DNA of 10,968 nucleotides from Solirubrobacterales bacterium (lineage in GTDB: Bacteria > Actinomycetota > Thermoleophilia > Solirubrobacterales > Solirubrobacteraceae), in the NCBI GenBank assembly GCA_027314825.1, contig DAHVAB010000049.1, positions 1 through 10,968 of the forward strand, written 5' to 3'. Under the pieces are notes generated by a model, which searched no databases, was not told where the DNA came from, and saw only the letters and a program-made list of their open reading frames with translations. Positions 5,369 through 10,968 of this stretch are shown here, in pieces. Each line of letters begins with the position of its first letter. Position 1 is the first letter of the stretch. A program made the position numbers and the translations under genes.

Positions 5369-6166
5369 ATGGCGCGTAATCGGCCGGCTGATCCGGTGTT
5401 GAAGGCGCGGGCGTTGAAGCTCGCGGAGGAGTATGGCCCGAAGCGTGCGGCGGAGTTGTCGGGCGTGAAGGAGTCGACGTTGCGGGCGTGGCGTAGCCGT
5501 GGGGCGAGTTCGACTGCTGCGACGGCGGTGGATAGCACGCGGGCGACACGGCTGCCGGGCGCGATGCCTTCGGAGCCTGCTGCGGCACAGATCGGTGGGA
5601 CGGTCGGCGAGCTCGTGAAGATGGGGCGCGCCATGCTGAAGACCGCCGAGAAGGCGCGGAAGGCGGCTGAGGTCAAGATCGCGGAGGGGCGTACTGCGGG
5701 AGTGCGTGACCTATCCATCGCGGCGGGCGTGATGATCGATCAGGCCGGGAAGCTCGAGGCGGCCGCGTCTCGTCTGGAGGTGCTTCAGGTCGAGATCACG
5801 CAAGCGCAGGGGGAGCGCTTGGGCCACATCCTGCGGCTGTACTTCGGTGCCCTGGGCGTGGCCACGCTGATGGAACGCACCCAAGGGGTTGCGCTCCTGG
5901 AGGCGTGCATTCAGGCATCCCGGGATGGCGACGTGGAGGGTCTGACTTCCCGCTCGCAGGAGCGCCTGCGTGCGCGTGTGGTTGCCGAGTCGTCGGCCGA
6001 GCTTGTGGATGACGCGCGCCGCGTCTTGCGTGAAGAGTTCCTGACGGAGGTTGAGCGTGAACGACCCGCGCAGGAGAGGCGGGAGGGGGACGAAGACTGG
6101 CTGGCGCTGCCGGCGCCGGAGGAGATCAACGATGTGGAGGTGGTGGAGGATGGACCCGATGATTGA
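5369..6166 (+). CDS. HTH protein resembling phage terminase small subunit
   Basis: 265 aa with a clear ribosome binding site (GGAAAGGGG). Residues 9-44 form an N-terminal HTH, with LKARALKLAEEYGPKRAAELSGVKESTLRAWRSR split over two helices and a turn. This arrangement is found in terminase small subunits and transposase-like recognition proteins. A variable linker (45-75) leads to long helices (80-235), including VRDLSIAAGVMIDQAGKL (112-129), which recalls the ALGILTDK region of related phage HTH proteins. An acidic tail closes the protein. Terminase small subunits bind the packaging site and recruit the large subunit. Here no large subunit follows, which is unusual. A DNA-binding regulator of another kind is the alternative. 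Confidence 0.6.
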   Translation: MARNRPADPVLKARALKLAEEYGPKRAAELSGVKESTLRAWRSRGASSTAATAVDSTRATRLPGAMPSEPAAAQIGGTVGELVKMGRAMLKTAEKARKAAEVKIAEGRTAGVRDLSIAAGVMIDQAGKLEAAASRLEVLQVEITQAQGERLGHILRLYFGALGVATLMERTQGVALLEACIQASRDGDVEGLTSRSQERLRARVVAESSAELVDDARRVLREEFLTEVERERPAQERREGDEDWLALPAPEEINDVEVVEDGPDD

Positions 6167-6365
6167 ACCCCGACTGGAGCAGCTCGCCGGGCACCTGCTC
6201 GGGGTTGCCCGCGTGCTGCGCCGGGAAGGTGGCAATCCCGCGGCGGAAGCTGCGGCCGGCATGATGCTGAACGAAGCCTTGACGGAGCTCGCCGCGATCG
6301 GCGACGCCTTCCGGCTGCGTCTTCACGACGCCGTGCGCCGCGCTGAGAAGGAGGGTGAGCGGTGA
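6159..6365 (+). CDS. Small helical hypothetical protein
   Basis: 68 aa from ATG 6159, chosen because GGAGG (6145-6149) is well spaced from it; ATG 6150 in the same frame sits too close to that site. It overlaps the end of the HTH gene by 8 bases. The product is helical throughout (LEQLAGHLLGVARVLRREGG, AAGMMLNEALTELAAIGDAFRLRLHDAVRRAEKE), with an amphipathic pattern suited to oligomerisation. No motif identifies a function. The stop overlaps the next gene's GTG start. Confidence 0.6.
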   Translation: MIEPRLEQLAGHLLGVARVLRREGGNPAAEAAAGMMLNEALTELAAIGDAFRLRLHDAVRRAEKEGER

Positions 6366-6673
6366 ATCGGGCCGCGCCTTTCGCGGCGCATGTGGCCGCG
6401 CGCATGGCGGCGGGCGCACTCGAGTACGACGATCATAGCTACGGCCGTCCGTTGACCGAGCTGCTGCGGGAGGCGATGGAGGAGGCGGCCGACCTGGGGG
6501 CCTGGGGTGACATCGCGCTCGTGGTCCTCGCCGGACGCGACGATCTCACGCCGGCCGAGCGTTCCACGGTCGCACGGGCGGTCAGGGCGGCACAGTCGCA
6601 GGCGCGATGGGCCTGGGAGCGGCTCCAGCGCGCATTGGAAGCAATCGAGCGGAAGGGGAAAGGTGATGCGTGA
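6362..6673 (+). CDS. Conserved-looking phage protein (103 aa)
   Basis: Starts at GTG 6362 in a GTGA overlap, with a strong AAGGAGG at 6347-6353. The central motif EYDDHSYGRPLTELLREAMEEAADLGAWGDIAL resembles small phage proteins with a Y...RP...LL.E...E..D...W pattern, in which a helical pair carries several acidic residues. Those acidic residues recall all-alpha MazG-like folds, but I cannot confirm a catalytic set. The C-terminus is a basic helix. Function unknown; probably an accessory gene of the element. Confidence 0.6.
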   Translation: MNRAAPFAAHVAARMAAGALEYDDHSYGRPLTELLREAMEEAADLGAWGDIALVVLAGRDDLTPAERSTVARAVRAAQSQARWAWERLQRALEAIERKGKGDA

Positions 6674-6833
6674 CGGAGCCCGTGAAGCGAGCCAGAATGC
6701 GCGCCGCGCCGAGCGTGCCGCGAAGGCGAAGGATCGGCAGGTGAAGCGTGAACGGCGGCGCGCGGACCGGAATCGTAGGCGCGGTGAAAGGGTCATCGTG
6801 CATTACCGGGAGGAGGTGCCTCGTGGCGAGTGA
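6666..6833 (+). CDS. Very basic small protein (55 aa)
   Basis: ATG 6666 overlaps the previous gene by 8 bases and follows GGAAAGG (6658-6664). The product is almost entirely Arg/Lys/Ala/Glu-rich (REASQNARRAERAAKAKDRQ, RRRADRNRRRGERV), ends with VIVHYREEVPRGE and is predicted to be a charged helix. It could bind nucleic acid or be a structural linker. Coding status rests on the overlap pattern and the ribosome binding site rather than on similarity. Confidence 0.5.
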   Translation: MRDGAREASQNARRAERAAKAKDRQVKRERRRADRNRRRGERVIVHYREEVPRGE

Positions 6834-7110
6834 GCTGATATCCCGGTTCAATCGTCGGTACTCCCAGCGCCGCGATCCGGACGCAGCAATCGCGGGGATC
6901 TCCGGCGAAACGGGGCTCGACGCGGCGACGGTCGCGCGCGTCCTCTGCCGCGCGGCCGGTGAACAGAAGTACCCGCTTCCGTCGCGTGTCCGCCAGGTGG
7001 CGACCGGAGCGGTCAGCGTCACACCCAAGCCGAAGCCGGAGCGCAGCGGTTCACGCCGCCGCCGTCCGCCGCGGTCTTCACACTCACCTCAACCGAAAGG
7101 CACTCGATGA
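6823..7110 (+). CDS. Small HTH-like hypothetical protein (95 aa)
   Basis: The start is GTG 6823, set by AGGAGG (6811-6816) at 6 bases; the frame is open further upstream, but that part overlaps the basic-protein gene in another frame. Residues 18-45 (PDAAIAGISGETGLDAATVARVLCRAAG) look like a helix-turn-helix. Residues 60-95 are a Pro/Arg/Ser-rich basic tail. A DNA-binding role is possible. The stop overlaps the next ATG as ATGA. Confidence 0.55.
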   Translation: MASELISRFNRRYSQRRDPDAAIAGISGETGLDAATVARVLCRAAGEQKYPLPSRVRQVATGAVSVTPKPKPERSGSRRRRPPRSSHSPQPKGTR

Positions 7111-7883
7111 CGACCACAATGACCCCTCCGAAGTCCGGCAGCGACATGTTCGAGGCGTACCGTGCGCACCGCCGACGCGGCAAGCCGGCGGCCGAAGCGA
7201 TCGACCTCACTCTGCATCAATTCAACCGCCGCGGCACTGCGGAACGTGAACGCTTCGCGCGGACCTTGGTCGAAGACGAGGCGGCCCTCGCCCTGCACGA
7301 TGAGGCAGCCTCCGAGCCGGAGGTGCCGGCCGACCCGAATGCGGACCTCGCCGCGATTGAGCGTGACGCTGACGCGCGGGTGGCACTGCTACGCAAGCAG
7401 CGGCAGCGACTAGCGCCGGAGGCTCTTACCGACGATGCCGTGAAGGCCGAATTGCTGAACATCGAGAGCGAACTCGTCGAGGCCGAACGCGCCGCAGAAC
7501 TTGCCCCCCTCGCTCGCGAGGAGCGCGAGCGTCGAGAGCGTGAGGCGCGTGAGCAGGCCAAGGAGCAGCAGCGCGAGGCGGCGTTCAATCGGGGCCGCGA
7601 ACTGGAGCCGGAGCGCGTGAAGCGAGCGCAAGGTGTGGACAAGGCGATCGCGGCGCTGATGAAGGCACTGAAGGCCTATCGGGACACCGCGGGTGAGCAG
7701 TACGCCAACCTGCGCCGCGCCGGCCTGGACCCGCAGCGGCATCACCCGGAGCGAGTCCTCGCTGCGGTGCGGGCCGGGATGCTCGCCGAGCAGTTGCCGT
7801 CCGTCGCCTTCGCAGATGTGTTCGGCCCACTCGGCAAGAACGACCGGCCGCTCGCCGAGAGCGAGCCGGAGAAGGAGTTGTGA
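7107..7883 (+). CDS. Charged coiled-coil protein, possible scaffold-like
   Basis: 258 aa, starting in an ATGA overlap. The N-terminal 45 residues hold a small helical region (MFEAYRAHRRRGKPAAEAIDLTLHQFN). Residues about 78-170 are a long, strongly charged coiled coil (ERDADARVALLRKQRQRL, EERERREREAREQAKEQQRE). A C-terminal helical part has ANLRRAGLDPQRHHPERVLAAVRAG. Charged helical proteins just before a capsid-cement-like gene are often scaffolding or head-assembly factors, but I see no signature residue. The frame is supported by overlap on both sides and by third-position GC. Confidence 0.65.
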   Translation: MTTTMTPPKSGSDMFEAYRAHRRRGKPAAEAIDLTLHQFNRRGTAERERFARTLVEDEAALALHDEAASEPEVPADPNADLAAIERDADARVALLRKQRQRLAPEALTDDAVKAELLNIESELVEAERAAELAPLAREERERREREAREQAKEQQREAAFNRGRELEPERVKRAQGVDKAIAALMKALKAYRDTAGEQYANLRRAGLDPQRHHPERVLAAVRAGMLAEQLPSVAFADVFGPLGKNDRPLAESEPEKEL

Positions 7884-7885
7884 CG

Positions 7886-8380
7886 ATGAATCGCAGAACG
7901 ATCTTCGATCTACAGAAGGAGCAGAGAATGCCAGTTGATGAGGATGTCGTGCGCGGAGTGGAGGAGATTTTCAAGCATGAGGCGGAGGTGCGTGCGAGGC
8001 GCATCGCCAGGGAAGAGATCGGCGGCAACGCGCTCGCGAAGGCCGACGAGGCGCACGGGGCGGAGAACGACCTCCTCGCGCTCGAACGCCACCGCAAGTC
8101 CGAGAGCGATCCCGTGATGCAGCGGCGCCTCGATCGGGCTATCGACCATGCTCGCGGTACGTACGCGAAGACGCATGGCATAGGCGCTCCCGAGGCCATC
8201 CACGCGGAGGATTTGCGGAAGGCTGAGCACGAGATCAGCGCAGCCGGCATCGCGCAACGCCGCGCGGCCGAGCTCCGGAAGGCCGAGCCGGACCTCTCGC
8301 AGCACGAGGCGCTGGCGCGGGCGATGCGTGACCCCGAGGTGCAGCGCGCTCACGCGGACGAAGCGGGAATCGCGGCGTGA
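7886..8380 (+). CDS. Helical phage-like hypothetical protein
   Basis: 164 aa from ATG 7886, preceded by AAGGAG (7872-7877); a GTG at 7880 overlaps the previous stop but lies too close to that site. A second in-frame ATG at 7928 has its own site AGAAGGAG (7914-7921), so two products 14 residues apart are possible. The protein is charged and helical. Its end, AAELRKAEPDLSQHEALARAMRDPEVQRAH, resembles the short motif (L.K..P.LS..EAL......P) found at the C-terminus of many phage head-module proteins. No enzymatic motif is seen. Confidence 0.6.
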   Translation: MNRRTIFDLQKEQRMPVDEDVVRGVEEIFKHEAEVRARRIAREEIGGNALAKADEAHGAENDLLALERHRKSESDPVMQRRLDRAIDHARGTYAKTHGIGAPEAIHAEDLRKAEHEISAAGIAQRRAAELRKAEPDLSQHEALARAMRDPEVQRAHADEAGIAA

Positions 8381-8411
8381 CGCCGCCGATAACCACGAGA
8401 TAGGAGCCACA

Positions 8412-8786
8412 GTGTCTGTCACCAAGATCGACCCATTCGACACATGGTCTGCGCCTGCGGCGGAAGACCTCTCCTCGCACCAGTTCTACATGGTGAAGGT
8501 CACGAGCGAAGGGAAGCTCGCCCTCGCTGGCGCGGATGAACGCTCATTCGCGTTGCAGGACGCGCCGAAGGAAGGCGAATACGGCACGATCGCGGTCCCA
8601 GGACCGATCGTCAAGGCCCCCGTCGGGGCGCCGGTCAACGCCGGAGAATTGCTCACGAGCAACGCCGAAGGGCGCCCTGTGAAGGCCGAAGCCGGCGACG
8701 CGATCATCGGTACGGCGCTGACCAGCGCGGACGCCGCTGGCGTGTACGTGACCTTCACGAGCAATCCGGGCGGCGCGAAGGCGTAG
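8412..8786 (+). CDS. Capsid cement/decoration-like protein (DUF2190-like)
   Basis: 124 aa from GTG 8412, with TAGGAG (8401-8406) at 5 bases; the frame extends 28 codons upstream over the preceding gene. The sequence follows the beta-rich pattern of small phage capsid cement proteins: FYMVKVTSEGKLALAGADERSFALQD, GEYGTIAVPGPIVKAPVGAPVNAGELLTSN, GRPVKAEAGDAIIGTALTSADAAGVYVTFT, then a Gly-rich end. Proteins of this type stabilise the capsid shell and are usually encoded directly before the major capsid protein. Here no such gene follows, only a structured intergenic region and a 144-aa protein. The assignment is by recall of the family pattern. Confidence 0.65.
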   Translation: MSVTKIDPFDTWSAPAAEDLSSHQFYMVKVTSEGKLALAGADERSFALQDAPKEGEYGTIAVPGPIVKAPVGAPVNAGELLTSNAEGRPVKAEAGDAIIGTALTSADAAGVYVTFTSNPGGAKA

Positions 8787-8806
8787 ACGTGGCATTCAGC
8801 CTTGAT

Positions 8807-8898
8807 CTTGCGGGTTTAGCCCCCGCGAGGCGGCGCCCGGGTGAGCGCCGCAGGTCCGTTGCCCGCCGGCACGACTCCTCCTGCCGGCGGGCGCGGAC
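8807..8898 (+). other. Cluster of three adjacent stem-loops
   Basis: Within the 155-bp gap between the cement-like gene and the next gene lie three consecutive hairpins. The first has cttgcggg (8807-8814) with cccgcgag (8822-8829), including one G-T pair. The second has gcggcgc (8830-8836) with gcgccgc (8845-8851). The third has gcccgccggca (8861-8871) with tgccggcgggc (8882-8892), extended by gtccg (8854-8858) with cggac (8894-8898). No T-run follows. They could be a structured RNA, an mRNA processing or stabilising element between assembly genes, a terminator or a protein-binding site. Confidence 0.6.
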
Positions 8899-8941
8899 GT
8901 AACTTCAACAGTGGAGTACGCATGCGACGAGCGGTCCAACA

Positions 8942-9376
8942 ATGAGCTATATAGGCGAATATGGGGGGCGCTCTGCCGGGTGGGTGACGGCGGAAACCGG
9001 CCGCGTGTCGATTGGAATGGTCGTCCCCACCGGACTGTGGACCGGCATTTACGACGGCTCGCTGAGCGGCATCTCAGAGCGGCGTCTGCTCGCGCGTAGC
9101 GTCAGCACGGCTGAGGTGTCCCAGGAATTCTACGCCGCCGCGGGCAATGCGGCGCTCAACCTGGGGTGCGAAGTGTCGAACACGTCGCCTGCGGAATGGC
9201 GGCCGGCAGCCTACTTCGCGTTCGAGTTCAGCGGCCTGGAAGGGGCGAGCAAATCATGGACACTCGCGGAAGGCGCGATCCAGTTTCACCACGAAGGAAT
9301 CCTCCGGTGGACCAACTTCCCGACCACGTTTGAAATCACGGAAAAGGGCGCGCTGGGCGTCCGCATCGGCAGCTAA
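8942..9376 (+). CDS. Hypothetical protein upstream of the tape measure gene
   Basis: 144 aa from ATG 8942; no other start exists in frame after the stop at 8900. The only nearby ribosome-binding-like sequence is the weak GAGCGG (8928-8933). The protein is Gly/Ser/aromatic-rich with alternating hydrophobic residues, suggesting beta structure (GRVSIGMVVPTGLWTGIYDG, AAYFAFEFSGLEG, WTLAEGAIQFHHEGILRWTN, FEITEKGALGVRIG). It has no signal peptide. Position before the tape measure suggests a tail or tail-tube protein, but the family is not recognised and it is shorter than most tube proteins. Confidence 0.65.
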   Translation: MSYIGEYGGRSAGWVTAETGRVSIGMVVPTGLWTGIYDGSLSGISERRLLARSVSTAEVSQEFYAAAGNAALNLGCEVSNTSPAEWRPAAYFAFEFSGLEGASKSWTLAEGAIQFHHEGILRWTNFPTTFEITEKGALGVRIGS

Positions 9377-9406
9377 TCCGACCGGTACAAGTGGGAGAAT
9401 AGGGGA

Positions 9407-10968
9407 ATGTCTAAGCAACTTGGCGAGGCGGTGCTCGACCTCAGCGCAGATCTCAGCGACTTCGAGCGCGACCTTGATCGTGCGGAGGCGAAGGCCGCTG
9501 CGAAGGTCGCGCAGCTCGACCGCATCCTGAAAGCGAAACTCACCGTCGAGAGCACGGGGCTGCCAGCGCTTGCCGGTGCGAACGGCCTGCTCGGCACGTT
9601 CGCTGCGCTCAATCAGCAGGAGGAGCGTCTCGCGTCCGCTCGGATTCGGCGTGCGCGCATGGTCGGCACCGAGGAAGCGGCAGCGGCCCGTCGCGTGAGT
9701 GCTGCGCAGGCGGAGGGCGAGCGCACCGTGGCTGCCGGCGAGTCGCGGCGCACCACGACTGTGGCTGGCGGTGAGCGGTCGACGACGATCTTGGGCCGTT
9801 CGGGGGGCACCGAGCTTTGGGGTGTGCGCGGCCCGCAGGCTCCCGGTTCCCGGATGAACCCGCTTGTTGTGGTGATTGAGGCTGCCGAGCGCACGCCGCT
9901 CGCGTCCCTGGCTGCCGCAGTCGGTGAGGACTCCGCGTCGGGTGGTCCGCAAGCGACGACGATCGCGACCTCGCAAGGGTCCACTACGCGCGTTACGACG
10001 GTGCGGGGCACGCATGGAGAGTCCTCGAAAGCGGCAGCCGAGGCGGCGGCAGCCGCCGGAATCCGGCGGCGCGGCTACAGCGAAGGGGATCTCGCTGCGC
10101 TCGGAGCCGCATTGGGTGCGGGCAATCGCGTGCAGAAGGCTGCGATATTGCGCCGGCTCGCTGCGGAAGGCCGTGGGCACGAAGTGCCTGCGATCCTCGC
10201 TGCTGGCCGTGGCGGAGAGGGTGGCGGCGGCGGCTTCCTCGGGATGCTCGGGATGGGTGCCGCGGGTGACCGCGGCGGCGGCGGAGGAGGGTTCAACTGG
10301 CGCAACCTCCTGTGGGGCGCCGGGCCGCTCGGCATGGCGGGGATCGGCACGCTTGGCTCGTTCGCCGGGTTCGGCGCCGAGCACGTTCTCGCATTGGCCG
10401 GCGGTCTTGCCGGATCGGCGGCTAGCGCTGCCGCCGGGGGTGGTCTTCTTGCGCTCGGTGCCGCGGGAAAGATGGCGGTCGGCATGGGTTCGGACATGGC
10501 GGTGATGAAGTCCACGATCGCCGACACGAAGTCCCTGCAGGAAGCGTACGACAACGTGGGTCGAGCGGTCGCTATCTACGGGAAGAACTCTCGGCAGGCG
10601 AACATAGCGCAGAAGGAATTCAACCTGCTGCAGAAGGAACTCGGCGGCACGAAGGGTGTGCGCGCCGAGCTACAGCTTGCGAAGGCTGGCGAGAAGGTCA
10701 ACGAATTCTGGGACAAGGCGACCTCCGGTGCGCGCGTCCAGGCGGTCAAGCTCCTCATGCAGGGTCTCGGCTTGGCGCGCACATATATCCCGGAGATCGC
10801 GAACGCTGCTGAACGCAACTTCATGGCGACCAACAAGGCGATCAAGCCGCTGTTCGCATGGTTGAAGGGTCCGGAAGGACTCGGCATCTTCCACCAGTTG
10901 GAGACCGAATTCCGCGTAGAGATCCCCACGGCGATGCACGCGATGAATCAGGGCTTCCAGTTCTTCAC
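9407..10968 (+). CDS. Phage tail tape measure protein, N-terminal part
   Basis: Open for 520 codons from ATG 9407 with no stop before the window ends, so the gene is truncated by the window only. Possible ribosome binding sites are GGGAG (9392-9396) or the adjacent AGGGGA. The N-terminus (ADLSDFERDLDRAEAKAAAKVAQLDR) is the typical coiled-coil start of tape measure proteins. Thr/Ala-rich low-complexity stretches (about 105-220) and two Gly runs (about 265-293) follow, then a long hydrophobic Gly/Ala-rich region (about 297-365) as in tape measures that reach the membrane. After that come helical segments with AYDNVGRAVAIYGKNSRQA and ARTYIPEIANAAERNFM, which are widespread in actinophage tape measures. 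The protein sets tail length and helps DNA entry. Confidence 0.85.
   Translation, partial: MSKQLGEAVLDLSADLSDFERDLDRAEAKAAAKVAQLDRILKAKLTVESTGLPALAGANGLLGTFAALNQQEERLASARIRRARMVGTEEAAAARRVSAAQAEGERTVAAGESRRTTTVAGGERSTTILGRSGGTELWGVRGPQAPGSRMNPLVVVIEAAERTPLASLAAAVGEDSASGGPQATTIATSQGSTTRVTTVRGTHGESSKAAAEAAAAAGIRRRGYSEGDLAALGAALGAGNRVQKAAILRRLAAEGRGHEVPAILAAGRGGEGGGGGFLGMLGMGAAGDRGGGGGGFNWRNLLWGAGPLGMAGIGTLGSFAGFGAEHVLALAGGLAGSAASAAAGGGLLALGAAGKMAVGMGSDMAVMKSTIADTKSLQEAYDNVGRAVAIYGKNSRQANIAQKEFNLLQKELGGTKGVRAELQLAKAGEKVNEFWDKATSGARVQAVKLLMQGLGLARTYIPEIANAAERNFMATNKAIKPLFAWLKGPEGLGIFHQLETEFRVEIPTAMHAMNQGFQFF

Larger units (their letters stand above)
2073..10968 (+). mobile_element. Left part of an integrated phage-like element
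   Basis: All genes from 2409 onward are on the + strand, closely packed and mostly linked by stop/start overlaps. They include phage-type products: replicative ATPase, excisionase-like HTH, terminase-small-like HTH, capsid-cement-like protein and tape measure protein. The left boundary is set by the tRNA-Arg remnant. Base composition is visibly less extreme than in 1-1991, with more A/T at third positions, which supports separate ancestry. The right boundary and the matching intact tRNA gene are not in the window. No integrase, large terminase, portal or major capsid gene is visible. The element may be a prophage with unusual gene order, a decayed prophage or a satellite. Confidence 0.75.

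Noticed and set aside
5221..5379. 52-codon frame starting in an ATGA overlap with the HTH gene
   Set aside because: The overlap is suggestive, but the frame crosses the ribosome binding site and start of the next gene, shows no GC third-position bias and has no ribosome binding site of its own.
8789..8902. 37-codon frame (GTG start) across the stem-loop cluster
   Set aside because: Its codons are made up by the hairpin arms, the product is Arg-rich and without pattern, and no ribosome binding site precedes it.
8911..9099. 62-codon frame overlapping the gene at 8942
   Set aside because: It starts at GTG without a ribosome binding site and gives an Arg-rich shadow product; the 8942 frame has the better amino acid pattern and runs to the tape measure.
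9254..10384. Long minus-strand open frame opposite the tape measure
   Set aside because: Its product is Arg/Ala/Ser-rich without domain pattern, and the + strand frame is open to the window end with clear tape measure features.

Overview
The window is very GC-rich and fits a high-GC actinobacterium. The best guess is class Thermoleophilia (Solirubrobacterales-like), because the first gene has the layout of the SpoIIE-type phosphatases I associate with that group: export signal, Ala/Pro/Ser linker, one membrane segment, PP2C domain with PADGPGAGGDFYDVF. This is recognition from memory, not a database match.

Region 1 (1-1991) looks like host chromosome: a membrane-anchored SpoIIE/PP2C phosphatase and, sharing an ATGA, a small protein with two Clp N-domain-like segments. 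Region 2 (about 2029-2408) is non-coding. It begins with the 3' half of a minus-strand tRNA-Arg (anticodon CCG) whose 5' half is missing. That is what remains at one edge of an element integrated into a tRNA gene, so 2029-2072 is read as an attachment site with host DNA to the left and a mobile element to the right. Several inverted repeats fill the rest.

Region 3 (2409-5224) is a tightly coupled early/replication module on the + strand: a two-zinc-finger protein, a 69-aa protein, a Cys-rich protein, a RepA/DnaB-like RecA-fold ATPase and an excisionase-like HTH protein, each start overlapping the previous stop as ATGA. An iteron-like repeat cluster lies inside the 3' end of the ATPase gene and could be the replication origin.

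Region 4 (5369-8786) is a morphogenesis-like module: a HTH protein resembling terminase small subunits, four small proteins, two charged helical proteins and a capsid-cement-like protein. Region 5 (8787-8941) is a short intergenic stretch packed with three adjacent stem-loops. Region 6 holds an unrecognised 144-aa gene and the N-terminal 520 codons of a tail tape measure protein that runs off the window.

The element therefore resembles a tailed-phage prophage or phage-derived element. No gene in the 8.9 kb from the attachment site to the window end can be a large terminase, portal, protease, major capsid protein or complete integrase. Whether those genes lie beyond the window or are absent (satellite-like or decayed element) is the main open question.
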